DNA from: Ryuthela nishihirai | Lineage: Eukaryota; Arthropoda; Arachnida; Araneae; Heptathelidae | Assembly (NCBI GenBank): GCA_038380435.1 | Contig: JAWZYU010000056.1 | Span: forward strand, 1,240,001 to 1,304,000 | Length of the DNA stretch: 64,000 bases | Reading direction: 5' to 3' | In this document: positions 34,719 through 46,323 of the stretch, piece after piece | Numbering within the stretch: the stretch's first letter is position 1 | Layout of the letters: every line of letters starts with the position of its first letter | Notes under the pieces: model-generated | The model's database searches: none | Told to the model about the DNA's origin: nothing | The model's input: the letters and a program-made list of their open reading frames with translations, nothing else | Position numbers and translations under genes: made by a program

Positions 34719-35804
34719 CAAGGCAACTTGGTGGTCTTTGCACATAAGAAGTATGGTAACACACTTTCTTTAGGATATTTACCTTGACACTTTTTGGAGT
34801 TCATTGTACAGAAGTGCCTAGCAGTTAGGACAAGGTTGATGGGAAAAACAAGGTTGGATGGAGGGTGTGCCTGATCTCTGACACATGAATGGCACTTCAC
34901 CATCTTCAATCAACTCTTTGGATAGAGCTCTAAAGTTACAGTAATTCATTTTTGGTTTTTTATGCAAATTATATGCATTGACAACAGATAAATTTATTAT
35001 GTGGAAAAATATTTGTTTCCTACCATTTTAAGCTTTTGCATTTCAGTGGGTAGTATTGCAAAAGTTGGATCTCAACAATCAACACCTGTTTGACTGTTAT
35101 ACTCTAAAGTACATTTAGGCTTCAATACAGAAAAGCTTGTTTCTTTGGTTCTCTGCTGTACTCAACATTTCTGCATCATAAAAAAGTAGTGAGCATAACC
35201 ACATCCCTTTTGCCATGCTGCTTGAAGAGTAAAAGGCAGAATTTGCAAAATGAAATCATCTCTCCTTGCAAATTCTGTCCCAGAAATGGTGTCACCTTTT
35301 TGTACACATTTCTGTTTGCATGGTACAAGGTTGGAGAGGAATACTATGGTAACCTTGGTTCAATAAATTATCAATCAGCTTCATAACTATATAATGAGCA
35401 TGGCCAATATTGCAATCTTCTGTCTCAAGAATTCCTTTCCTTGTGTAAACCACCACATTTCATGCATAAGCAGTTTTGCTCTCACATAGCATATATAATT
35501 TTATGCCACATTTTTCTAGCTTTTGTGGATTGAAAACTCTAAAATAGATTTTGCCCTTTGCAGCAAATTATTGTTTCATCGGTGTATATATCTTTGTCTG
35601 GAATATAGGCAACTTTAAATCATTTATGATGTAAGGGAAAAGCTGCACAAGTTTTGGTAAACGGTCATAGCCAGGTTCACCTTTTTTTGATCTCATAATA
35701 CTGTCATCACTCAAATGTAAACAATAGAGTAAAAGCATAAACCTATTTCTAGGCATAGTTTTACAGAAAACTGAAGTCTACACTGCACAAGGAAATGTGT
35801 TGAC

Positions 35805-38780
35805 TAGTACAGTACTCTTGCTTGACTTCAGTTTTTATTTCCTTCTTCTTGGAAGTATATGACTGTCGACAATTTGTATCTTACTTTCTATCAAATCTTT
35901 CTCTACGTGAGAACCATTCCGTAAGGAGGAACTTGGTCTCTTTCAAGATTTTCCCATCCAATAATTTCTCCCTTTATGGGGAAGCCAATCCTGCAACTCA
36001 ATTTGTCGTGCTGTGTCCAGTTTTCATTCTCTATAGGCCACTGCCAATCACATTCCAGTACAATGTGCATGATTGTCTCAGTGGCATTAGGACATAGATT
36101 ACATTTTTCAGAACAATTTAGGAATTTCGTTAGTCTTTTATTCGCTTCCAAAGAATCGGCTCTACCTTTACACAGATGTGAACTACCAATGCGATTATCC
36201 ATGTAAATTTCTTTGGTATACATAGTCTTCCTATCATAGACTTGCTTAAGCTAGGAATCTTAGTTACTTCTCTTCTCCATAAATCATGTGAAGATCCCTT
36301 TACATCTTTAATAATTCTGTTTTTCCATCCCACAGAATTCCAAAAACCTGATTTTGGATCGAATTTTCTGTCGACTGCTAGAATTCTTCTAAACCACACA
36401 GAATTGCGTACTCGAGGAGCTAGTGCTCTACAATATTCAAACATCTTTCTGGCTATCCTGTTTTCATTCATATTGTGAAGATAACCTAAAAAAAGTTTGC
36501 TTTTTGCTTCTCTGCTTTAAAAAGTGCTCCAAACCATTTCACCTTGAATCATTACATTAGGAGTTAAATGGTTTGCTCTAAGTGCAAACCTACCAATCAG
36601 GATCTGTGACGCTTCACAAACTTTTCTCAGGTTTGAAGAGAAAGGGCACTAAAGCCATAGGTGATAGCTGGTACAGCAACTGATTTCCATAATATTCTGA
36701 TGACCTCATACCTATTATAAGGGAACATAGCTTTGTTTTTTCATAATACCAATGTATCGACAAATTTTTTTCCTGACAATATCTTTATTAATATTCAGAT
36801 AATTTGTTTCTTGACTGAAGGTAATGCCCAGATATAAAGCCGAGTCCACTCTACAGATTCGATGATTTCCAAACTTGACATCAGGTTCCTTGCAATTCCA
36901 AGATATCAGCATATATTTTTTAGGGTTAAAATTAATTTTAGACATCCCACCAAAATCATTCACAATATTTAATAAATTCTCTATTCCTTCTCTATCTTCA
37001 GCAAAAATCATAATATTATCAGCAAAGAACAAACCTTGAATTTTGTACTTTTGAGTCCGTTTTACAAAATCATGAATATTAAATCCGTCATTGCATTCTT
37101 TTAGTCTGTCTTCAAGTGGATTAATAAAAGTAAGGAAAAAGAGAGAGAGAGGGCATCCTTGTTTTAATCCTAAATTTGAGATAATTTCCTTAGTCTTCTT
37201 GTCTTTGAATTCATAAGTATACTTTCATTTATCTATTGCATACAGCCTTTTCAGAATAGAAATGAAGTCCTCTCTTATACCCAATATTCTGAGTCTTTCA
37301 CAAAGGATCTCTCTATCTATTGTATCATAAGCCTTTTCTGTGTCCAAAAACGATACAAGTAGGGGTCGGATTCTGCAATTAGAAATTTTAAAAGTGTGAA
37401 AGAATAAATAAATTATCTTCTCCTCGTCAGTCATTTCGAAAATCCTGCTGCATCTCTCCTAGTTTACTGTTGTCTTCAAGCCATACTTGCATTCTGTGCT
37501 TTAGCACCATCATGTACAATTTATATAAACAGCTAGTGATAGCAGGACGGTAGTTATCAAGATTTCTCTTATCCTTGCCCATAAACACTTGTTTAATTCT
37601 GGTGACATACCAATCTGAAGGATAATCATTTTCAAAGAAGTCATTGAATTGACATCGTAAGAATTCTCTTCCTTTAATACCTAGAGACTTGATCAATTCT
37701 ATAGGTATGCCATCCATACCAACTGCTTTACCTGATCAGAGGCTTTTGATAGAACGATTCAGTTCTTCCTTAGTAATCTCTTTAGTCAAAGAACATAATC
37801 ATGTCTATTATATCAGTCTATACAATAACTATTATATACAGTCTATATAAAAGAACATAATCGTGTCTATTATGAGTCATAATCATGTCTATTATTTTGA
37901 CTCTGGGGAATTTCTGGACCTTGGAGATTTTGGGGTTTTTTCCTGTGCAAATTTTTAACCCAAATATTTAAGGCACTTTCTATGTCATAAAGATTTAGAA
38001 AGTTCTTCTCCCTTCTCATTCATGATAATGAATGACCGTCTTGTCTTCTTGTGGAATTTACTTTTCTCCAAAACTTTTTACCACTTTCTCCCCCTACTGT
38101 CTTCAATTTCTTTCAAAAATTTTACACCTATACAAGCCATATCATTACTTTTTAGATTTAGCAGCAGTATGTTTATGTTTTTCGAAATCTAGTCAGGCAG
38201 TCTTTAACAACTTCAACAGTAATTAACCTGTTTTTATACAATTTATGTTTTGCTCTGTGTATTCTACATTTTTGTTTCCTTTTAATAATGGCATCAATAG
38301 TTTGCAGACTCCAAACATAATTTCTGCTGCTTCAAAAGTTTAGTAAGTCATCATTTTCCTTTGGCTTCATATTATCCAAAGCATGAGTCACAAAAGAAAC
38401 AAAATCATAAGTAACAAGTTTGTCGCTGTGATCTATAAAACTGGCAACTAACGGGAAATAATCTTCAGGATAATTAATAATTTGTAGGTTACTCTTGGAA
38501 CACTTTGTTACTCGAGGTCTATGTTAAGTTTGGCCTTAACAGATAAGTCTACTGAAATTAATTGATGATCACTTCCAACAATGATGAAATCACCCTCCTC
38601 ATCCACTTCAAAGTTACTCATGTAGCTTAATAACCCTTCACTACAAAGGATAAGATCCAAAGTGGAGAACTTTCCAGTGATGAAGGTTTTCTTGGGCTTG
38701 CACCACTGGTTATTCAGCAGGACCAAATTATTTTTACTAATAAAGTCAAGAGACCAGTTTTCCATTGCTGTTGCCAAGAC
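35805..38780 (-). mobile_element. Second LINE family (L2x), 5'-truncated, inside piggyBac
   Basis: Minus-strand frames follow the usual LINE order. The end of an endonuclease is at 38508-38777 (KFSTLDLILCSEGLLSYM, IIVGSDHQLISVDL). The RT blocks are at 37427-37717 (DNYRPAITSCLYKLYMMVLK), 37225-37434 (PLLVSFLDTEKAYDTIDREI) and 36715-37032 (MFFADNIMIFAEDREG). The catalytic FADD is altered to FADN. A C-terminal part is at 36130-36471 and 35903-36223, with a Cys/His knuckle CNLCPNATETIMHIVLECD. Frameshifts divide the frames. It differs from L1x throughout. Clade not assigned. Confidence 0.85.
37790..37900 (+). repeat. Imperfect short tandem repeat in the second LINE
   Basis: The unit CATAATCATGTCTATTAT occurs three times (one with CGTGTC) between 37794 and 37896, with TATACAGTCTATA units between. 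Confidence 0.65.
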
Positions 38781-39259
38781 TAAAGCAAAAAATGCCTTTT
38801 ATTTCTTTAGCAGTTTTATGTTTATCATCAAATTCTGCTTTCTCACAAAATACTTCTTAAAATCTCTTCCATGCTTTTCAAACAAGGACTGTCTACAAAT
38901 ATTAGTTTGCTGTGCTTTGAGTTCAAAAGATTCTTCAGTGATAAACAGCTTAAATTCTAGGGTGTTTTTAATGTTTCATATTTTTTTCCCCATGGATATT
39001 TTAAAATTCATGTTTTTTGGCAATTCAGAGCATTCCTCTGGTTTTGTATGTTTCTGGCAGTCTGACAATTTTTTTTTTTGTTTTCTGTAGGGTATAGACA
39101 TTTCATCAGTCCTTTTCTCTAGTATACGACAGAGAATTCATAATCATCCTCTGAGTCAGAAACCTTTATTAGCTACAGAAGATTGCAACTAAGCAATTCT
39201 ATTAAACCCTGCAATAGGAAAGCTCAAGAATTATTCATCGTCAGAATCACCATAATATT

Positions 39260-41080
39260 TCTTGAAAAAAAAAAATCCTGATTTTTACAAGCAACTTTTC
39301 TGAAGTTTCATCCAAAGAAAAATTGAAACGTACAAAAATATAAATCTAAACCTGTATTTATTAATTAGAAGAAGTATAAACTAAAAATCATTTAAAAAAA
39401 AAAGCTTCTTACAGGTAACACAGAGCGAATCCACATTACAGAAAACTAAACAAATCCCCATTTCAAAACCAAAATTCTCTTCATTCAACTTTCCCACAGT
39501 TAATTAAAAAAATACTGTTTTGCAAATTGCAATATATATGTAATGAAATAAAATATATTTAACATACAATGAATTTAAAAATCAGAAATGTAGTAAAAAT
39601 TTGCAAAGCTTAGATAAATGTATTCTTACAAAATGATGCAAATATCTTCCATTTAAAAACATTTTACCAGTTTTCTTTTGAGGAAATTTCAAATGATCAA
39701 AAAAAGGCTGAATGGCAACAGTTTAGAGAATACTCTTCATCAGCTGGGTAACATAAAAAAATAAAATAAATTGCCCCTCTAAAACATTAAATGAACACCA
39801 CTAAGATGCTCAGGCACAAAATGAGGTCACAGTAACAACTGCCACAGCAGAATAATACACTAGGCCCTTGATTTATGCCAGGATTAGGTTCCTGGAGATG
39901 TTGGTGTATATTGAATTAGCCTAAATGAAACCCGAATTATAATATATTTCAGCAAGATGCAATTTTAGACCAATCATTAAGGCAACTTGTGTGCTCATAT
40001 ACAAAGTTAATCCATTTCATATAATTTTGTCATTATCCCACTTGCTGTCACTCAGTCATGTCACAATATATTTAGTTATATTTGCTGAAAATTATTTTGA
40101 CCTATGTATGCTTTTGTTCATTATCTTTAATTTTAAGCACCAGTGTATAAACCTGCAAATTTATGTCACCAATAACCTAAGAAAAACAAACAGATTCTGG
40201 TTAACAACTGTATGTATTCACTAATGGCAAAAAAAAAAGATTGTGTCTGTTACAAGATCAAACACTTTAATCCATAGGTATTTTAGTTAATACTTGTATA
40301 TTGTATATTTTAGAATTTTTTTTTAAGTAAAACGTTTCCATAGTAGTAATATAAATGATCGATTGGCAGTTTTGATTTGTACTTCAATGTTTCTGGTAAG
40401 CTTCATATATATATATTGTAAAATGTATTTTATCCTCATATATTGCAAAATGTATTTCATCTCTTCTTTAGATCTTTTCAGATCACCTTTTTTCAAAGAT
40501 AGTTTTATTTTTAATGCAAAATACACTTTCAATAGCACTTAAGTTTCTATACCTATTTGCATGCCTATATACAACCCAAAATGCATATTCAAATGAAAAT
40601 TAAAACCAATAAATGATTTAAGCAATAATAAAAATTAAACCTTTTAAAAAAATAATTTTTTTTATTTTTTTATCGACATTAAAGGGGAAAAAAATACGAA
40701 AAATTCAGTTTTCACTAGGAAAAAAATGTTTAAAAAATTTCCCTTTAACTTTATAATTTCTATCATTTTACTGCTCACTATCAAATTTTCTGATAAGGAT
40801 ATTAATCATTTCTGCTGGAAACACTTAAAAATTAACTCTGTCATCAAGTTCATTGTGGTAAACCAGCACTTGATGAGTTGTAGATCCTTAAATCATTACA
40901 GGTTTCAGTGTCAAACATGCTAACTATTCTGAAACTGAAGGCAAACTTAATACTAAAATATACTCTGCCTGAGATTTCCTTTTGTTGTAGTTTCAATATT
41001 GTAATAGGATATTTTTATCTATTTTTACACACTAATTTTAATCATTGAAAAATAGGATTTATTTACATCAATGAAAATAT
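39260..41080. other. Unannotated intron sequence
   Basis: AT-rich. The 40020-40140 part shares a low-copy repeat with 20340-20450. Small open frames at 38662-39090, 39991-40224 and 40323-40538 lack motifs; the first overlaps the antisense of the piggyBac N-terminal part. No exon signal is seen. Confidence 0.45.
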
Positions 41081-41087
41081 TATTTAC

Positions 41088-41193
41088 CTTTTTTTCTTGG
41101 AACAGAGTTACCAGTATCTTTTCCACTTCTTTTAGGCATTGTTGGGGGTTTATTTGAGGAAATAATATTTTACTTCCCCATGAGTTTATTATA
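41088..41193 (-). CDS. VRK1-like: VRK-like kinase, exon 1 with start codon
   Basis: On the minus strand the exon follows a TTATTTTTTGCAG acceptor and ends at a GTAAAT donor. Translation starts at 41139 (ATG) and gives MPKRSGKDTGNSVPRKK plus one base, a lysine-rich N terminus typical of VRK1. The 54-bp leader holds an in-frame upstream TAA, which supports this ATG. That TAA ends a three-codon upstream frame (ATG GGG AAG TAA). The acceptor implies at least one earlier non-coding exon at higher coordinates, which I did not find. With exons 2 and 3 the frame is continuous for 83 residues. VRK1 proteins act mainly in the nucleus, on BAF and histones; that role is family knowledge. Confidence 0.85.
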
Positions 41194-41412
41194 CTGCAAA
41201 AAATAAGAGAACAATTTCTTTATATTGCATATGCTATTTTACATTAAAGTTAAAATAATAGAGCAAGAAAGAATAGCAAATTTTGCATCAATAAGCAAAC
41301 ATCATAATATTAGCCACATTAATTATGCCTACATCAAATGGTCCTTCAAACTACAGGTATGAAATACGAGTTAAAAAAGTTCAACGTCATTCTACATCTC
41401 AGGTTATTTCTC

Positions 41413-41967
41413 AGCTATTAAAAATTATTTAATCATAAACTACACTGTTAAAATGGCTTTTCAAATGCCCTTGTTGCTCTTTAGCACATTCTAAAATACA
41501 TGGTTGTAATGTACAACACATAGTAATATTAGTTTACTATCCTAAGTACAGCAGTACTTCTACAAGAGAAGCAGTTGTTTAGTCATATGTCCTTTGAAGT
41601 GGATGTTTGCACTTCTGTAAACTTGGCTGGTTACAACTACACAAGCATAGCATGCTTTTAGAATTTACACAGTTCTATCAGAATAATATGACCACCTACC
41701 ATACATATACTATGGTAGGTGGTCATATTATTCCGATACGATTGTGTATGTGAGTATAAATAAGAACTTTTTAATACTCAAATTAGTACCAATGCCAGCA
41801 CTTAGCACTTCTCTTGTAGAAGTACTATTGTACTTAGAATAGTAAGCTAATACTACTATGCATTGCATATTGCAATGGTGTATGTTAAAATATGCTAAAG
41901 AGCAACAAGGGCATCTGAAAAGCCATTTTAACAGTGTAGTTTGTGATTAAATAATTTTTAATAACTT
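41413..41967. mobile_element. ~555-bp palindromic foldback element beside VRK exon 1
   Basis: Nearly the whole element is an inverted repeat centered near 41707: AGCTATTAAAAATTATTTAA and ACTACACTGTTAAAATGGC on the left recur as reverse complements on the right near 41930-41967. The innermost arms (41681-41703 and 41711-41733) are perfect over 23 bp with a 7-nt loop. No transposase is encoded. It starts about 220 bp from exon 1 on its 5' side. No target duplication was confirmed. Confidence 0.75.
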
Positions 41968-41969
41968 AT

Positions 41970-42374
41970 CACTGTGTATCTTAATTTTAGTTAATTATTT
42001 CACAGCTTCTAGTTAACAACCAGTTTAAGAATGGTGCAATGGCAAGGTAACTTAAAAATAAATTACGTGATTTCACATATAACTTTACCAAAAGATGTTC
42101 AATCATTTTCAATTTTAATGAAATTTTACATATTAAAGGACTCGTGAAAATAAAAATTCACAATACTTTCCTGTTCAGTCTTGGGATTTTTTCCCCTTAT
42201 TACAGAGATCATTTAAGGTCAATGTAAGTAAATATTTCAATTTTCACATGTTTCTGAAATAATTAACATTTCTGCAAATATTTCACATTTTTAAAACCTC
42301 AAAACTACAAAGTGGTTGAGAACATTTAAAAGTCTGTGCAAGTCAAGCTTTTTGTTGATAATCATATATATATA
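41970..42374. other. Unannotated sequence upstream of VRK exon 1
   Basis: AT-rich with no recognisable motif. It ends in a short (TA) run at the Tc1 insertion point. I cannot identify a promoter or the upstream exon. Confidence 0.4.
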
Positions 42375-43645
42375 TACACTGAAGAGCCAAAACATTATGA
42401 CCACCTGCCAAATATGATGTTGCCAAAACAACTCCACATGCTGCCAAAACAGCTCTAACATGGCAAGGCAAGATGCTACGAGAGTTGTCTTGTGGTATCT
42501 GGTACCAACACATTATCAGCAGATCCTTTAACAGGAAAAACTTTTTTTAAACTTTTTTTTCATCAGATCCTTAACTCTTGTAAGTTACAATCACCCTTGT
42601 GGTTGAACCGCCGCAGATCGGATATGCTGTTCCAACACAAACCACAGATGCTCGATTGGATTGATGTCTGGAGAATTTGGGGGCCAGAGCAATACCTGGA
42701 AGTCTTTCTCCTGTTCAGCGAAGCATTCTTGAACAATCCAGACAGTGTGGACTGCTGACTGCTGAAAGAAGGCACTACTAGAGGGAAATACCATTGCCAT
42801 GAAAGGATGTACCTGGTCTGCAATGACAGTTCCCTGGAATGCATGATGTTTAGGTAGGTGGTAGAAGTCATAGTTTCCTGCACATGAATGACTGGATCCA
42901 GGGTTTCCCAGCAGAACATTGCCCAAAGCATTATACTTCCTCCACTGGTTTGTTTTCATCCCTTGGTGCATCCTGGTGCCAACACTTTCCCAGGTAAATG
43001 ACATACACGACCTGGCCATCCACATGATGCAACAGGAAATAAGATTCATCATACCAGATGACCTTCTTCCCACCATTCAAAGCCCAGTTTTAATGCTTGC
43101 ATGCCCATTGTAGGCACTTTTGATGGTGAACCAAGGTTCATGGGCACTCGGAGATGCCTGCAGCTACACAGCCCCATTTTCTGCAGGGTTTGATGTGTTG
43201 TGACACATTACCCCTGTTATCAGCATTCAAATTACGTGTGAGTTACGCACAATTTCCCTTCTGATGGCTCGTACTATACGGGATGCCTTTGCTCACCTCT
43301 AGCATCAATGAGATTGGTTGGCCCACACCTTACCAACAGTTCATGGTTTTTCCCTCCTCGGACCACTTTTTGATGGTACTAACCATGGCTGACCGTGAGC
43401 ACCACACAAGTCTTCCATCTTGGAAATGCTCTGACCCAGTCGTCTGACCATTACAATTTGGCCTTTGTCAAACTCCTTTCCACTGCCTTAACCATCTGAA
43501 GAACAAGAATAACACTGATTAACAGAGCTCAGTATCAGGTGTTATTTATATCATTTCATGACCTTCACATGTGCCATCGTTTATCTACAGTTGCTTCGAT
43601 TCGCATAGAGATGCACTGATCATAAATGTTTTTGTTCTCAGTGTA
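42375..43645 (-). mobile_element. Tc1-like transposon, copy T3, near-complete length but inactive
   Basis: The left end TACACTGAAGAGCCAAAACA and the right end, whose reverse complement is TACACTGAGAACAAAAACA, are inverted and start with TA. The 1.27-kb length is usual for the family. The minus-strand frame 42591-43076 has VHPFMAMVFPSSSAFFQQ followed by SAVHT where family members have DNAPCHT, so the second catalytic Asp is lost, then LLWPPNSPDINPIEHLW with VLEQHIR carrying the final acidic region. Overlapping frames (42563-42931) show frame slips. Confidence 0.9.
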
Positions 43646-45414
43646 TGTTCATGCGAGTCCTTGTACACAGAAAAATATGAGAAACGAACCTAATTGTCAT
43701 ATTTTTACTTAAAAAATAGTATCACTGCCATATTTTGTGTGCTTAACCTGAAATGAATTATGACTTTGAGCTTGATTATGGATCCTGAATTTGCTGCACT
43801 GGTGGGCTTCTGTGGAGGGAAAATCTTCTGCTGTGTTTTCTCTTTGTTTGTGGGTTGACAGCCCCAAGTGAATAGATTCACTGGATATGTTTATCAGCTG
43901 GTGAATAATCCTGAGCAGAGGTCATCGCAAGCACCTGAACTCTTTGCTTCTACTGGCATCGTCAAATTCTACATTGGAGGAAGTCTTCCAGTGTAGATGA
44001 CTTCAGCCTTTAGTGGTGGAGGAACGGGTCTTTGCCCCATGTCTGCGATAAGGGGGCTGTTTGATATTGTCGACATTCTCTCTCTCAATAAACACAGTCT
44101 CTTTAAACATCCCACTAACCATTTTCTCTCCATAGGTAGTTGGAATGTGAGGACTCTGCACAGAGCTTTTTCTCTTGATGTCTTCACACAAGAATTCCAC
44201 CATTATAATTTAGATATTCTGGGCTTGCAAGAGACCAGATGGATAGATAAAGGTCAGATTCTTAAAAATAATCTTAAATTTCTCTTTTCAGGGAGGGATG
44301 ACAATAAGCATCACCAAGGTGTGGGTCTGCTTCTCAGCAGACATGCTAGTGATGCTCTTCTAGGATACGAATGCATTAATGAAAGGTTTTTACAGCAAAT
44401 TTTCAGACAAGCATTAAAGACTTGAATGCTATCTGCTGTTATGCCCCCACTGAGGATGCCGATGAGGATGAAAAGGATAGGTTTTATGGAGAACTTCAGG
44501 ATATTTTGAATTCTGTCAAAAAGATATTACCCTTGTTCTAGGTGACTTCAATGCCACAGTTGGTACTGACTCTGACCTTAGGGGAGGGCTGATAGGCCCT
44601 TTTGGTATTGGTAGCTGCAATGGCAATGGGCAACATCTTCTACAGGTAAATAAACTTAATGGCTTTTGAATAACTAACACTTATTACAAACACCACAACA
44701 TACATAAGTACACATGGGTTTCACCCGATGGGCTCATAAGAATATGATAGATTATATATTAATTAACAGCAAATGGGCTAGTTCTGTTACAAATACCAGG
44801 CCATATAGGGGAGCTGAAATGGATCTGACCATTATCTTGTTAAAAGTGTCCTGCAACTTAAACTTAAAAAGTGTTGCACTAAGGTTAAAAAATTTACATT
44901 TAATTCTGAAGCTCTGAAAGACTCAGTTATAGCTAAGGCTTACCGTAATAGGTTACTTAGTCATTATGACAGTCATAGTTTGCTTACTACTAAAGTGGAG
45001 GATGAAAGGGACAGTTTTAAAGGCTTTTTTGGAAACTAACAGTACTCTTTTAAGAAAAAAGGGGCAGATGTGGAAGAATTATTTGAATGATAAGGCAGTT
45101 GAGTTTTTTCAGAAAGAAAGAACTGCAGGAATGTCCTTAATCAATAACCTACTTGTCCAAATAGAAAGCATTACAGAGAGGTTAATAAACATGTAAAGGA
45201 TCAGTTAGCTGCTGATAAGAATCTTTGGCTTGGCTGGTAAAGCGAGGAAGCAGTTAGACAGCACAACAGCAGAGAGCTGTAGCAGATAGTTAATGTTTTG
45301 TATGGTAGAAAATGGACAGGTATACAAGGATTGAAAGATAAACAGGGTAAGATTATAGAAGATAAAGATTCTGTCATGGCTAGGTGCGCTGAGCATTTCA
45401 CTAATGTTCTAAAC

Positions 45415-45610
45415 CAGTTGTTCTCAACCTTTTATGCTTCACATACCCCCTGAAAATGTGTATGTAACTGGCATACCTCTTATATAGATAGATAAAACTA
45501 TAGTTATAGTATAACAATGGGAATAAAATAAAACATATATCTAGCAACTTTTGAGCTCTCACGGCGTACCCCAAAATATTTTAGTGTGTACCCCAGGTTG
45601 AGAATCCCTA
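45415..45610. mobile_element. 196-bp hAT-type MITE with perfect 8-bp target duplication
   Basis: It starts CAGTTGTTCTCAACC and ends GGTTGAGAATCCCTA, so the terminal inverted repeats match at 12 of 15 positions. TTCTAAAC flanks it exactly (45407-45414 and 45611-45618). Removing the element restores the LINE sequence. The ends resemble the CAG-x-GGTTCTCAACC termini common to widespread hAT families. There is no transposase. Confidence 0.93.
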
Positions 45611-46323
45611 TTCTAAACAATGTGGTTAGTTCTACTCCCATTGTTTTTAATGATTATAGATGCCTTACTGGCTTTAATGTTGACCCTATAACATAGTCTG
45701 AAGTTAGTTTGGCTATTTCTAAACTTAATCAACATAAATCCCCAGGGGTAAATGAAATTACTACAGAAATGTTTTAAGCTGGGAATGTTTCGGTTACCAC
45801 GTGGATGACTGAAATTTTGAATATCTTTTAAAAAAGGTGATTGCAGTTCTTGTGATAACTATAGGGGATCAGACTACTTTCTGCTTCAGGTAAAGTTCTT
45901 TGCATGATTGTGCTTAATAGAATTAAGAATCTGGTTGACAGTCAATTGCATGATGAGCAATATGGATTCAGAAGTGGTAGGAGATGTGTAGATCAGATAT
46001 TTTCATTCAGGCAGATTCTTGAGAAATGTTTAGAGTTTCAGAAACCTTTGATTGCTAGCTTTGTTTATTTCAAAAAAGTTGATTGTTGGTTGATTGTGAG
46101 ATTGTGTGGCATACCAGAGAAGTTAGTTAACGTAATGAGAGCTCTCTATAATGACACTGAATTGTGTGTGAGTTGGTAAGGCTTGTAGCAATTGGTTTAG
46201 CATTGCTTCTGGTGGTCGACAAGGGTGCATTTTGTTCCCCTTTCTCTTTAGTTTGTTTATTGATTATGTTATGTGAAATTCTTTGCAAGGGAAAGATTTT
46301 GGCCTTATATGGTCTGGAGATTT

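Larger units (their letters stand above)
33950..39260 (-). mobile_element. piggyBac-type transposon, broken by a LINE and a SINE
   Basis: Minus-strand transposase pieces in order: an N-terminal part at 38790-39250 (ESFELKAQQTNI, then EIKAFFALVL), the core MPRNRFMLLLYCLHLSDDS at 35568-35756 with YDRLPKLVQLFPYI, and the DDE-side block near 35450-35540 (KIYFRVFNPQKLEKCGIKLY, LCESKTAYA). A Cys/His-containing piece (KCHSCVRDQ and HFCTMNSKKCQ, 34694-34909) may be the C-terminal zinc ribbon. Stops such as the one after SKTAYA make it inactive. A LINE (35805-38780) divides the N-terminal part from the core, and a SINE-A (34370-34718) sits past the C terminus. The element ends are uncertain; TTAA near 33946 is a candidate. 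Confidence 0.8.
20885..41087 (-). other. Intron 1 of the VRK-like gene (20.2 kb)
   Basis: The interval separates the start-codon exon from the glycine-loop exon, with a phase-1 GT/AG junction. It holds three Tc1-like remnants, two large LINE copies, a piggyBac gene with nested LINE and SINE, and at least five SINEs. I see no further kinase exon in it. Confidence 0.8.

Noticed and set aside
38662..39090. 142-codon plus-strand frame
   Set aside because: It is the antisense of the piggyBac N-terminal part and the LINE junction; phenylalanine-rich and without a domain, so a chance frame.
39080..39110. Plus-strand splice acceptor TTTTGTTTTCTGTAG
   Set aside because: A good acceptor by itself, but the sequence after it is the antisense of the piggyBac N-terminal part and has no donor or conserved frame.
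44130..46200. Host endonuclease or craniofacial development protein 2-like gene
   Set aside because: The SWNVRTL and LQETRW motifs belong to the LINE endonuclease, and RT blocks follow in order on the same strand. It is a LINE.
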